Shown here one piece after another: positions 53,636-61,125 of a DNA stretch of 64,000 nucleotides. Position 1 is the stretch's first letter. Every line of letters begins with the position of its first letter. A model generated the notes under the pieces. The model searched no databases. It saw nothing but the letters and a program-made list of their open reading frames with translations, and was not told the DNA's origin. The stretch is from Arsenophonus apicola (GTDB lineage: Bacteria; Pseudomonadota; Gammaproteobacteria; Enterobacterales; Enterobacteriaceae), in assembly GCF_020268605.1 (NCBI RefSeq), contig NZ_CP084222.1, positions 1,302,001 through 1,366,000 on the forward strand, read 5' to 3'. A program made the position numbers and the translations under genes.

Positions 53636-53721
53636 TCTAAAATTTAATTATTGAGTTTTAGAAACAAAAAAACCGCCAAAATATGACGGTTACTTTAAAG
53701 GATAGGGTATTTTTACTTTGG

Positions 53722-54117
53722 TTAGCTTAATCTATTATTTTCGTCTTTATTTCTACGTTTAATATATTCTTCAACAAATTTATCTAATTCTTTAAGCCTC
53801 AATTTAAAAGCAGAAATCATGGTTTCTTGTTCATTTAGAGGTAATTGATTAAAAATATCTAATAGTTCTTTTTCATTTTGGCGTAATCCCTGTCGTTCAT
53901 CAACTTCTTCTCCATATAACCATTCTAGGGAAACGCCAGCAGCTTCAGCTATTGATATAGCTGAATTTCTACTTATATTGCCCTTTACGAACCATGAATT
54001 TACGGCTTGTCTGCTTACTCCTGCTATTTTAGCCATTTCAGATTTAGACATGCCTCTATCATTTAATTCTGTAAGTCTCCGAACTAAAGGAGATTCTGAT
54101 ATTTTTCTTGTATTCAT
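53722..54117 (-). CDS. Prophage repressor without peptidase domain (module B)
   Basis: The 131-residue protein has a helix-turn-helix (MSKSEMAKIAGVSRQAVNSWFVKG) in its first half, then AISIAEAAGVSLEWLYGEE and a helical C-terminus rich in charged residues. It lacks the S24 Ser/Lys domain of repressor A, so RecA-dependent cleavage is not expected. The ATG at 54117 is chosen by analogy; ATG 54126 is three codons upstream, and neither has a clear ribosome binding site. It is divergent from Cro-B. Confidence 0.85.
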   Translation of the reverse strand: MNTRKISESPLVRRLTELNDRGMSKSEMAKIAGVSRQAVNSWFVKGNISRNSAISIAEAAGVSLEWLYGEEVDERQGLRQNEKELLDIFNQLPLNEQETMISAFKLRLKELDKFVEEYIKRRNKDENNRLS

Positions 54118-54163
54118 GAATAGCATTGTAAACTTTAACTTTATATTATCAATAAATTAAAAA

Positions 54164-54193
54164 TTGACTTAATATGTAAGTCTATGCTTTACT
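54164..54193 (+). promoter_or_regulatory. OR/pR-B: operator and rightward promoter of module B
   Basis: TTGACT (54164-54169), 18 bp, TTTACT (54188-54193) mirrors the spacing and -10 of pL-B. The inverted repeat GACTTA-N5-TAAGTC (54166-54182) lies between the elements as a likely operator. Confidence 0.6.
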
Positions 54194-54219
54194 ATATTTA
54201 CCTAAATAAGGAGATTTAC

Positions 54220-54456
54220 ATGACAGCGCTTGAAATTGCCATAAAAAAAGCAGGATCTGTTAGAAAGCTTGGGGCAATGATCGGAGTTTCTGGAATGGCT
54301 GTTAGCAGTTGGAGAACTAAGTACCAAGGTATAGTTCCTGCAAAAAGGGTAATTCCCATACATTATGCTACAGGGGTTCTTCCCCATGAACTTCGTCCAG
54401 ATCTTTACCCAAACCCAACAGATGGTATCCCTGCTGATAAGCAAAATACTCTCTGA
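54220..54456 (+). CDS. Cro-like repressor, YdaS type (module B)
   Basis: The 78-residue protein starts at 54220 after AAGGAGATTTAC; the longer frame to 54184 lacks such a site. It has a helix-turn-helix (SVRKLGAMIGVSGMAVSSWR) and the HYATGVLPHELRPDLYP ending common in YdaS/Cro proteins. It forms the second Cro partner, facing repressor B. Sequence similarity to Cro-A is low, so the two switches look independent in origin. Confidence 0.85.
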   Translation: MTALEIAIKKAGSVRKLGAMIGVSGMAVSSWRTKYQGIVPAKRVIPIHYATGVLPHELRPDLYPNPTDGIPADKQNTL

Positions 54457-54463
54457 ATAACAC

Positions 54464-54505
54464 TGTTCTTTAACATTTTGACTCGCTCTAGGCTTTCTTG
54501 GAGCC
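54464..54505 (+). promoter_or_regulatory. nutR-like site of module B
   Basis: TGTTCTTTAACA (54464-54475) resembles boxA with one change. GGCT-N7-AGCC (54491-54505) is the nearest hairpin; a second candidate (ACCTCA/TGAGGT) lies at 54512-54532. It precedes CII as in lambda. Confidence 0.5.
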
Positions 54506-54562
54506 ACCACAACCTCATAGGAATATTGAGGTAGGGAATTTTATTACTTTAGGATTATAACC

Positions 54563-54907
54563 ATGGAATATTCAAATACTATCAAAATCACTTGCAAACC
54601 AGAGCATCTAGAATCTTACTTCTACCAGAAGATGGCATCAGAAGGGGGTAATAACGGGTTTGCCAAATCACTAGGAATTCACCCATCAACAGCGAGTCGG
54701 GATAAAACCAGAATATTTAAATTAGCCTGTCAGGTAGTTTCAGAATACGGCTTGCCTAAGCATGTGGTGAGTGTGCCTAATTCATCGACGCAGGGAGTGG
54801 TCATCACAAATATCTCAGGTGAAGAGATACGTAAGCTGATAGATATGCTGGAACATTTGAGATTGCCAAAAAAAGAAGCTCCAGAGTTACAAAACAATGG
54901 AGCCTGA
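54563..54907 (+). CDS. cII: CII-like transcriptional activator
   Basis: The 114-residue product has a CII-like helix-turn-helix (GFAKSLGIHPSTASRDKTR) at about residues 32-50 and stands between the second Cro gene and the replication genes, the lambda position. CII promotes repressor and integrase synthesis during the lysogeny decision. In E. coli it is modulated by HflD, whose gene is also in this window. The C-terminal half differs from lambda CII. Confidence 0.8.
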   Translation: MEYSNTIKITCKPEHLESYFYQKMASEGGNNGFAKSLGIHPSTASRDKTRIFKLACQVVSEYGLPKHVVSVPNSSTQGVVITNISGEEIRKLIDMLEHLRLPKKEAPELQNNGA

Positions 54908-55000
54908 AAACATCATATCCAACTTTAAGTTTGGGTTACCTTTCAAGGAGAAGGGAAACGGCAGTTTTCCCTTTTTTCTTTCAATTTCAGCGAGGTCATT

Positions 55001-55174
55001 ATGGCAAATAAACGCCGATTTATCAATAAAAATTATGAAGAAAAAGCCCATCCAGATAGTCCTGATGGGCTATTGGTTGCTGCTTCAAAAAATAAGCGTT
55101 TCGCACATCGGTTTGTAGCAGAATTCAGAAAGTTACAAGGAGTTAAAAATGGCTGCAACAGTCACCAGTCTTGA
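55001..55174 (+). CDS. Small basic phage protein (57 aa)
   Basis: The ATG at 55001 follows CGAGGTCATT. The product begins MANKRRFINKNYEEKAHPDS, continues SPDGLLVAASKNKRFAHRF and ends by overlapping the first 26 bp of the O-like gene. It is a common type of small lambdoid ORF between CII and O, function unknown. The other frame over this region (54897-55118) lacks such support. Confidence 0.55.
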   Translation: MANKRRFINKNYEEKAHPDSPDGLLVAASKNKRFAHRFVAEFRKLQGVKNGCNSHQS

Positions 55175-55988
55175 TGATTACAGAGTTAAAAAGGAAGTCA
55201 GGGAGAATGCCGTGGCTGAGATTGAAAATGGGTATACCCAAATACCGGATGATATTCTTGATGCAATCATGTTAGCTAATTTAACAAAGCATCAATTAAA
55301 TATTGTGTTAGCTGTATGGAGAAAAACCTATGGTTATCACAAGGAGTTGGACTGGATTAGTAATACTCAGTTCGAAAAGATGACAAAAATAGATTCGACA
55401 AAATGCTCTACCGCTAAGAATCAACTTATCAAGATGAAAATCCTTGTTCAGGAAGGGAGAAAAGTTGGTATTAACAAGAAGTTATCTGAGTGGGAAACGG
55501 ATATTTACCGAAACAGTAAAAGCTTTACTAAAACGGTAAAGAAAAGTTTTACCGAAACAGTAAAAAGGGTTTTACCGAAACAGTCAAACACAAAAGATAA
55601 TATTACAAAAGATATAAAATATAATAATACACCCCTTACCCCTCACGAGGTGAAAGGGGAAGGATTGGCTAGACCTGAAAAGCGAAAACCCCAAACACTG
55701 AACTACAACGATTATCTGGTTGCCTACAACGAGGAAGTGGGTGACAGACTACCCCACGCTGTTGAAGCCAATCCCAAGCGTAAAACCCGTTTGAAGAAAA
55801 TTGTTGGCTTACTGGCTAATCCAAACCTAGATGGCTGGCGAGCCTACGTGAGAGCATTCGTTGGCATGGCAAAGCCGTTTTACTTTGGTGAGAACAACAC
55901 GGGCTGGACAGCGGATATTGATTACCTGCTGAGAGAAACCACGCTAACAGGCGTTCGTGAAGGGAAGTTTGCCGATAGGGGGTATTAA
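55149..55988 (+). CDS. Phage replication initiator, lambda O-like
   Basis: The 279-residue protein has the O-type N-terminal winged-helix domain (TQIPDDILDAIMLANLTKHQLNIVLAVWRKTYGY). The central linker is encoded by the iteron region, and the C-terminal part (NYNDYLVAYNEEVGDRLPHA) resembles the helicase-loader interaction end of phage initiators. It should bind the four iterons within its own gene and recruit the DnaB-like helicase encoded next. AAGGAGTTAAAA precedes the ATG. Confidence 0.85.
   Translation: MAATVTSLDDYRVKKEVRENAVAEIENGYTQIPDDILDAIMLANLTKHQLNIVLAVWRKTYGYHKELDWISNTQFEKMTKIDSTKCSTAKNQLIKMKILVQEGRKVGINKKLSEWETDIYRNSKSFTKTVKKSFTETVKRVLPKQSNTKDNITKDIKYNNTPLTPHEVKGEGLARPEKRKPQTLNYNDYLVAYNEEVGDRLPHAVEANPKRKTRLKKIVGLLANPNLDGWRAYVRAFVGMAKPFYFGENNTGWTADIDYLLRETTLTGVREGKFADRGY
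55504..55630. other. Prophage replication origin: four iterons plus AT-rich segment
   Basis: Four imperfect copies of TTTACCGAAACAGTAAA start at 55504, 55524, 55548 and 55571, 20-24 bp apart, each with internal dyad symmetry (TTTAC/GTAAA). An AT-rich stretch (about 55590-55630) follows directly. The layout within the initiator gene is that of lambda ori. Confidence 0.8.
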
Positions 55989-55989
55989 C

Positions 55990-57363
55990 ATGGTCAACTA
56001 TCAACTTGAGGCAAGCGTGATAGGGGGTTTGCTGATTTCAGGTTTAACGCCAGACGCCAGTGATGTATTGTCTACGCTTGAGCCTAATGCTTTTTCCTCC
56101 CATTTCTGTCGTGAAATCTACAAAATAATTCAATGCCAGGCTAAAACCAGAAGCATGATTGATATGGTGATGGTGGCTGAACAGATGGGAAAGGGTAATT
56201 TTATTCAGGTTATGTCGATGGCTAAAGATTGCCCGAGTGCAGCCAATTTGAAAGGTTATGCAAAAATGGTTGCTGAGAATTATCAACGACGGGAATTTTT
56301 AGCGATGATAAATTCGGTCAAGGATGTTGTTGCTAATGGGTCTATCCAGTCAGCCACGCAGGCTATTGATGATTTTTTGTCGAAAGCGACAAAATTGCGA
56401 ACTTCGAAAGAAGAAATCAAGCCTGTAAATTTGAAGGAACTTATTAGTGATTACACCGAGTTACTGGAAAATCGTCTACAAAACGGTGAACAGTCAAGCG
56501 CCTTAAAAACAGGTATAAGTGAGCTGGATGAGATAACGGGAGGTATTAATCCGGTGGATTTAGTGATTGTTGCTGCCAGACCGGGTATGGGGAAAACCGA
56601 ATTTGCATTGAAGATTGCCAGAAGTGTTGCCAGTCAGGAAATCAGGGACATAAATCAGCGGCGTGGCGTGCTTATTTTTTCAATGGAAATGGATTCAGGC
56701 CAAATCATTGAAAGACAGATTGCCCAGGCGTCAAATCTCCCCGTTTCAATGTTGAGAAATCCCTCACGATTAGAGCAGGAACACTGGAATAAGATAACTG
56801 GTGCGATTGGTTTGTTGCATGATTTAGATGTATGGATAGTGGATGCAAGTAAACTTACTGTTGAGCAGATAGCCTCTGTTGCCACCAGACAAAAAAAAGA
56901 ATATCCCCAACTGTCGTTAATCATGGTTGATTACCTCGGATTAATTGATAAACCGAGAGCTGAACGAAATGACCTTGCGATAGCGCATATTTCCGCGAAT
57001 TTGAAACGGCTGGCAAAAACATTAAAAACGCCCGTAATCTCATTGAGCCAGTTATCAAGAGAGGTTGAAAAGCGGACAAACAAGCGCCCAGTTAACGCTG
57101 ATTTACGGGATTCTGGCAACGTTGAGCAAGATGCAGACAGCATTATCATGCTGTATCGTGACGGGGTTTATAACGAAAATTCACCCTCAGCGAAGTATGC
57201 TGAAATTATTGTAACCAAAAATCGATTTGGCAAAACGGGTACGGTTTATCAGGAGTTTAAAAACGGTCATTTTATCGATACCAATCAACAGGAAGCAGGA
57301 GCAATCTCACAATCATCTCATCAACAAAGTTTAAGGCGCTACGCTCAAGGCGCAACGATTTAA
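55990..57363 (+). CDS. DnaB-like replicative helicase (P22 gp12 type)
   Basis: The 457-residue protein has a DnaB-like N-terminal helical domain (QLEASVIGGLL), a linker and a RecA-fold ATPase with Walker A in AARPGMGKTE near residue 197, Walker B LIMVDYLGLI, and DLRDSGNVEQDADSIIMLYR near the end. It unwinds DNA at the phage origin, replacing the host-helicase loader of lambda. I start at 55990 (MVNYQLEA) after AGGGGGTATTAAC; a frame extension to 55957 overlaps the O-like gene. Confidence 0.93.
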   Translation: MVNYQLEASVIGGLLISGLTPDASDVLSTLEPNAFSSHFCREIYKIIQCQAKTRSMIDMVMVAEQMGKGNFIQVMSMAKDCPSAANLKGYAKMVAENYQRREFLAMINSVKDVVANGSIQSATQAIDDFLSKATKLRTSKEEIKPVNLKELISDYTELLENRLQNGEQSSALKTGISELDEITGGINPVDLVIVAARPGMGKTEFALKIARSVASQEIRDINQRRGVLIFSMEMDSGQIIERQIAQASNLPVSMLRNPSRLEQEHWNKITGAIGLLHDLDVWIVDASKLTVEQIASVATRQKKEYPQLSLIMVDYLGLIDKPRAERNDLAIAHISANLKRLAKTLKTPVISLSQLSREVEKRTNKRPVNADLRDSGNVEQDADSIIMLYRDGVYNENSPSAKYAEIIVTKNRFGKTGTVYQEFKNGHFIDTNQQEAGAISQSSHQQSLRRYAQGATI

Positions 57364-57377
57364 TCAGGACCCCCCCA

Positions 57378-57623
57378 ATGAAATACCAAATTGAAGCAAC
57401 CCTTGTTAAGGATGGCGGCGAACCTGTGCATTGGCAGCGCTTTAGCGACAGAGCACTATCAGAAAAAGATTGCCTGAAAATGTTATCCCAGCCGTCCATG
57501 TTCAAAATGCAATTTAGCGAGATAGGTTACTACTGGACTGCTATCAATGTAAAAGCTGGAAAGCAAGCTCAAATCAAGTTGATAAATTTTATCTGTAAGG
57601 AGATTAATGATGAAGTGGATTAA
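57378..57623 (+). CDS. Hypothetical phage protein
   Basis: The 81-residue product starts MKYQIEATLVKDGGEPVHW, looks alpha/beta and is predicted soluble. No family was assigned. A GGACCCCCCCA stretch rather than a classical ribosome binding site precedes the ATG. It overlaps the next gene by 17 bp. Confidence 0.55.
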   Translation: MKYQIEATLVKDGGEPVHWQRFSDRALSEKDCLKMLSQPSMFKMQFSEIGYYWTAINVKAGKQAQIKLINFICKEINDEVD

Positions 57624-57819
57624 ATGTGAAGAACGATTGCCATTAGTAGACGAACTGGTTTTAATTTGTAAGCGTTGTAATGATGACTTTGAAATTGAAG
57701 TTGGCTGGCGAGAGAATGAGAATAGTACTTTCATTTATCATTGTAATAAAGATGAAAAATTAACTTTCGAGCCGGATTATTGGATGCCATTACCTGAGCC
57801 TCCTAAGGAAGACTGGTAA
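57607..57819 (+). CDS. DUF551-family phage protein
   Basis: The product of 70 residues has the family hallmarks: MKWIKCEERLPLVDELVLIC at the start and YWMPLPEPPKE at the end. It is widespread in enterobacterial prophages and the function is unknown. AAGGAG lies upstream of ATGATG (either ATG may be used). The stop overlaps the next ATG (TAATG), indicating coupled translation. Confidence 0.8.
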   Translation: MMKWIKCEERLPLVDELVLICKRCNDDFEIEVGWRENENSTFIYHCNKDEKLTFEPDYWMPLPEPPKEDW

Positions 57820-58034
57820 TGCATGAAATAATTAACTTTATTTACAGAATTAGCATGAATCTATTTTGCTTTTTAGGTGTTGCGATGTCGGTGATAATGT
57901 TAACTATCACAACTGACAGCAGTACGTGGCTTATTAATTCTTTGAGGTTTTTGTCAGTAGTGGCTGTTACATCTTTAGCTATCTCAATGATATATTTATT
58001 TTTTGTCTTGTTTAACGATATTTTCTTGAAATAA
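57819..58034 (+). CDS. Small membrane protein with two helices
   Basis: The 71-residue protein has two hydrophobic stretches, residues ~13-32 and ~42-66, with a short loop containing TTDSSTW. It is translationally coupled to the DUF551 gene. No family was recognised; it lies in the nin-like region between the helicase and NinB. Confidence 0.5.
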   Translation: MHEIINFIYRISMNLFCFLGVAMSVIMLTITTDSSTWLINSLRFLSVVAVTSLAISMIYLFFVLFNDIFLK

Positions 58035-58053
58035 AGATAACAGGAGGTGCATT

Positions 58054-58251
58054 TTGAAGATAAATCGTGAAATTTATTATGTTGACGAAAAATTTAAAAC
58101 AGACAAAAGGTTTTGGATAGTAAAATTTGAGACTGATTATATTACTGAACATTATATTTTTCGTTTAAAGCCCACCAAAAAACAGGTTAGAGCAAGTAGA
58201 AAGGTTTTTAATAAATTAAATAAGTGGATGAAGGAGGAATATGGAGGATAA
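58054..58251 (+). CDS. Small basic phage protein, TTG start
   Basis: The TTG at 58054 is supported by AGGAGGTGCATT just upstream. The 65-residue product (MKINREIYYVDEKF...) is strongly basic with several aromatic residues and ends KWMKEEYGG. It could bind nucleic acid, but no family is recognised. It overlaps ninB by 11 bp. Confidence 0.55.
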   Translation: MKINREIYYVDEKFKTDKRFWIVKFETDYITEHYIFRLKPTKKQVRASRKVFNKLNKWMKEEYGG

Positions 58252-58684
58252 TATAATCCTTCACGAATCAACTAAACAAAACGTCTGGCAAACCTTAAAA
58301 GCAGCTCTAGCAACAAATAAACCTCATCGTCTCATTATCAAGCCTTACCGTAAAACCCGTTCATTATCGCAAAATTCACTTTTTCATTTGTGGTGTGCAG
58401 AGTTAAGTAAGTATTTGTGTGCTAACAACGCTAACTTTACCGCAGAGCAGGTGAAAGAAATGTTGAAACATACATTCTTAGGTTATGAAGTTGTAGAGCG
58501 TATCGATGTGACCACACAGCAGCCAGAGCGCGTCAGAACGCTCAGGAGGACATCAAAACTTGATACGGGGGAAATGCATGTCTTTATGCAAAAAGTGGAA
58601 TGTTGGGCGATTGGCATACGTTGTTTTGTGACGATACCTGATAACTCTCAATACATGAAACTTAAGAGAGAGCAAGATGGATAA
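58241..58684 (+). CDS. ninB: NinB-like recombination mediator (lambda Orf family)
   Basis: The 147-residue protein contains PHRLIIKPYRKTRSLSQNSLFHLWCAELS, the conserved core of the NinB/Orf family, followed by TAEQVKEMLKHTFLG. Lambda Orf binds single-stranded DNA and SSB and helps annealing proteins load; here the annealing protein could be the split Sak4-like ATPase. An AAGGAGGAATATGGAGG stretch precedes the start. Confidence 0.85.
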   Translation: MEDNIILHESTKQNVWQTLKAALATNKPHRLIIKPYRKTRSLSQNSLFHLWCAELSKYLCANNANFTAEQVKEMLKHTFLGYEVVERIDVTTQQPERVRTLRRTSKLDTGEMHVFMQKVECWAIGIRCFVTIPDNSQYMKLKREQDG

Positions 58685-58751
58685 TTGGCTAATTTTTCTT
58701 ATCATCTTTGTTATCATTTTTTGGTTATTAATCGCATTCGGAAACTTATAA
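58677..58751 (+). CDS. Very small single-helix membrane peptide (24 aa)
   Basis: The ATG at 58677 lies inside the ninB end (8-bp overlap) and encodes MDNWLIFLIIFVIIFWLLIA plus four residues, nearly all hydrophobic. The frame closes 3 bp before ninG. Tight packing and the clean hydrophobic profile support a real peptide, but there is no homologue to cite. Confidence 0.4.
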   Translation: MDNWLIFLIIFVIIFWLLIAFGNL

Positions 58752-58754
58752 AAT

Positions 58755-59312
58755 ATGAACTCAGCTAAAAAGCTGAGGCCGAAAATCTGTAAAATCTGCA
58801 AGAATAAATTCACTTCTCAAAAATCACTTCAACTTGTTTGCAATCATCAATGCGCAATTCAATATGCACGTCAACATCTAGATAAGTTAGCTAAAAAGCG
58901 AGTTATCGAAGAAAGACGTCAATTAAAGCAAAGAAAGACAGCATTAAAACCGCTGTCGCATTGGCTGTGCATGACGCAAAGAGTATTTAACGATTATATT
59001 CGAGAAAGAGATAAAAACGAGGGATGTATTAGCTGTGGCAGTAAAACAGCAATTAGTTATCATGCGGGTCATTACAAAACAACAGCCTCAGCTTCACAAA
59101 TACGCTTTAATGAAAATAATTGTCATAAGCAATGTTCTGCATGTAATACACATAAATCAGGCGCTATATCTGAATATAGAATAGGTTTAATTAATAAAAT
59201 AGGAATTAATAAAGTAATAGAATTAGAAAATAATAACGAAATAATTAAATACACGCCTGAAATATTAAAAGAAATTCGCAATAAATATAGAAAGAAAATA
59301 AAAGAACTTTGA
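58755..59312 (+). CDS. ninG: NinG (Rap) recombination endonuclease
   Basis: The 185-residue protein has the NinG N-terminal zinc-like cluster (CKICKNKFTSQKSLQLVCNHQC), a basic coiled region and the core GCISCGSKT...YHAGHYKTT...NCHKQCSACN, typical of the HNH-related Rap family. Rap/NinG cuts branched recombination intermediates. It ends 22 bp before Q in the standard lambdoid order. Confidence 0.92.
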   Translation: MNSAKKLRPKICKICKNKFTSQKSLQLVCNHQCAIQYARQHLDKLAKKRVIEERRQLKQRKTALKPLSHWLCMTQRVFNDYIRERDKNEGCISCGSKTAISYHAGHYKTTASASQIRFNENNCHKQCSACNTHKSGAISEYRIGLINKIGINKVIELENNNEIIKYTPEILKEIRNKYRKKIKEL

Positions 59313-59334
59313 TATAATGTATTGGAGAATATTA

Positions 59335-59718
59335 ATGCGAGACATACAGCAAGTACTTGAAAGATGGGGGGCATGGGTTGCTGATAATCCCTACGATGTA
59401 GCCTGGTCTCACATAGCAGCTGGTTTTAAAGGCGTGATACCAAAGAAAATAAAATCTAGGCCGCAATGCTGTGAAGATGACGCAATGATAATCTCCAGCT
59501 GTGTAGCAAAACTAAATAAAAATAATCGCGATATTCATGATTTATTATTTGAGTATTATGTTTTTGGAAAAACTTTTATTCAGCTAGCTCGACAATATAG
59601 TTGCTCAGATACACATATTGGTAAAAAATTACAAAAAGCGGAAGGGGTAATTGAGGGAATGTTGATGATGCTTAATATTAATTTAGAGATGGATAAATTT
59701 GTTCAAAGAATTAAATAA
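59335..59718 (+). CDS. Late antitermination protein Q
   Basis: The 127-residue protein starts MRDIQQVLERWGAWVADN and has AGFKGVIPKK, CCEDDAMIISSCVAKL and YYVFGKTFIQLARQYSCSDTHIGKKLQKAEG, the pattern of phage 21-type Q proteins. Q modifies RNA polymerase at the late promoter so that lysis and head genes are transcribed. TGGAGAATATTA precedes the ATG at 59335; the longer frame to 59317 is not required. Confidence 0.92.
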   Translation: MRDIQQVLERWGAWVADNPYDVAWSHIAAGFKGVIPKKIKSRPQCCEDDAMIISSCVAKLNKNNRDIHDLLFEYYVFGKTFIQLARQYSCSDTHIGKKLQKAEGVIEGMLMMLNINLEMDKFVQRIK

Positions 59719-59812
59719 ATAACTTTACGATCGTAAAAATAATGATATTGTGATAGTGTCTGTGTTTATAAAGACAATTTAGACACGAAATAAAATTAAT
59801 TATCGATTCTTT

Positions 59813-59843
59813 TTGACTTGTGTTGTCACCCAAATAGTTATAT
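59813..59843 (+). promoter_or_regulatory. Candidate late promoter
   Basis: TTGACT (59813-59818) with an AGTTAT/TTATAT -10 region 17-19 bp downstream follows Q by about 95 bp, where late promoters of lambdoid phages lie. A strong terminator follows about 70 bp further on. Confidence 0.4.
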
Positions 59844-59911
59844 CTTGTTGGTGCACTACTTTTTTTGTGAATTCGCACGATCCATACGGTAAATAAGCCA
59901 GTAGTGCATAG

Positions 59912-59935
59912 CCCCACGTGAAAGCGTGGGGTTTT
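59912..59935 (+). terminator. Strong intrinsic terminator after Q (tR'-like)
   Basis: CCCCACG-TGAAAG-CGTGGGG is followed by TTTTACTTTTT. It lies just downstream of the candidate late promoter, the place of the terminator that Q overrides. Confidence 0.8.
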
Positions 59936-59940
59936 ACTTT

Positions 59941-60204
59941 TTATGCTATTTTGAAAACGGATTGATAGCCGTGATTATATGACTCAAAAGCATCTTTATG
60001 ACGAACAGCGCCAGCTTGACTATCTGAAATTTGAGTTAAAACTGAGTCGTCATAAGCTTTTTGCGCTCCAGTAAGCGCATGGTGACGACCTAATTCATAG
60101 GCGCATCCCGCACATTTATGACGACTATTTTGACCTTGATTATTAGAAAGAGATGTAAATAACTGGTTGTAGCGATGAGGCTTTTGACAAATATTCTTAT
60201 TCAT
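59941..60204 (-). CDS. Hypothetical phage protein on the opposite strand
   Basis: The 87-residue product starts MNKNICQKPHRYNQLF at 60204 after AGGACTGATTTTA. It contains RHKCAGCAYELGRHHALTG, a CxxC-containing motif seen in small enterobacterial proteins of unknown function. As a minus-strand gene inserted between Q and the lysis genes, it looks like a moron-type accessory gene with its own promoter. It ends opposite the tR'-like hairpin. Confidence 0.55.
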   Translation of the reverse strand: MNKNICQKPHRYNQLFTSLSNNQGQNSRHKCAGCAYELGRHHALTGAQKAYDDSVLTQISDSQAGAVRHKDAFESYNHGYQSVFKIA

Positions 60205-60303
60205 TAAAATCAGTCCTGTATATAAACAGGGCTTTACACAGATCACCAAGTGAAATAAACTAAATGCGTGATCACATGTAAAACCTTGTCGTTTTATCTT
60301 CCG

Positions 60304-60329
60304 TCCCTGATAGTTGTCGCTATCAGGGA
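60304..60329. other. Hairpin in the gene-free stretch 60205-60546
   Basis: TCCCTGATAG and its complement form a 10-bp stem with a 6-base loop. A weaker CACCCC/GGTGGGG hairpin with TTTT is at 60429-60454. No convincing gene is seen in this stretch; it may hold the promoter of the minus-strand gene and the leader of the late transcript. Confidence 0.5.
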
Positions 60330-60546
60330 TTCCTATATATAGTATTTAGTATTCAAAACATATACTATATGTCGTTATTATATTCTTGAGCAAAAAAAGA
60401 TCAACGAAAAGATCGACTTACGAAGAAACACCCCTTGTTGATGGTGGGGCTTTTCGTTTACGCCGCCGCAAAACTGACAGATCGAATAATTAAAACCAGT
60501 AACGCGGTTGGCTCCCTGTTCAATGGTTAAACATGAGATAAAAAAT

Positions 60547-60747
60547 ATGGACGAACGTATAGAAGTATTAGAAAGTAGAATTGGTGAATTGGAAAAACAG
60601 TTCACAAAGATGAATAATGTGAACTGCTGTACTAAATCAGAAGATAGTGTGGATGCTATTTTTCAAAATGCTTTAGATTTAACGCATGTAAAAAATGCAA
60701 CGTCTAATTTTAAAACAAATTGTAAAGTTACTTATCAACGAGTTTAA
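60547..60747 (+). CDS. Small coiled-coil phage protein
   Basis: The 66-residue product starts MDERIEVLESRIGELEKQF, a clear heptad-repeat coiled coil, then a polar tail with an NCC motif. The ATG at 60547 follows a weak GAGATAAAAAAT; longer frames start at 60508. It precedes the lysis cassette and the function is unknown. Confidence 0.5.
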   Translation: MDERIEVLESRIGELEKQFTKMNNVNCCTKSEDSVDAIFQNALDLTHVKNATSNFKTNCKVTYQRV

Positions 60748-60922
60748 AATTGTCGAGCATATTTTTCACTACGCTGTTTTCAATATGTGCAGATATTTCA
60801 TTAACCATCTCTTTACGTTGATTTTCTGGCAGCTTATAAAATAAATTAGTAATAATCATCTTTAATACATTAATTTCATTAAGTAATGCTTCAGGAGAAC
60901 CGATGTTAGTTGTATATTTCAT
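60728..60922 (-). CDS. Small hypothetical helical protein
   Basis: The 64-residue product starts MKYTTNIGSPEALLNEINVL and is helical throughout (NVLKMIITNLFYKLPENQRKEMVNEI). There is no good ribosome binding site; a TTG at 60934 is an alternative start. It overlaps the end of the convergent coiled-coil gene by 20 bp. The sequence has the look of a real, conserved small protein, but the family is not recognised. Confidence 0.45.
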   Translation of the reverse strand: MKYTTNIGSPEALLNEINVLKMIITNLFYKLPENQRKEMVNEISAHIENSVVKNMLDNFKLVDK

Positions 60923-61125
60923 TTCAACAAGCAAGTTTTTTGATATTTCTGCATTCTATTTCCTCAATAATTTTTAGTGATTAGCCATTAACTAAAATTA
61001 ATAGCTGAATAAATTTTATCAAATTGACAATTTAAATGCTGAGCAAAATTAGGTCTTGGCACAAAAAATCTTTCAACTCATCATTATTCAAAGCAATGGA
61101 ACCCTCAACGGCAGGGTATATGCAC

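Noticed and set aside
54897..55118. 73-codon frame after CII
   Set aside because: It overlaps the better supported 57-residue gene at 55001, which has a ribosome binding site and typical lambdoid composition.
60378..60605. Minus-strand frame before the coiled-coil gene
   Set aside because: It is antisense to the coiled-coil frame, with no ribosome binding site and no motif.
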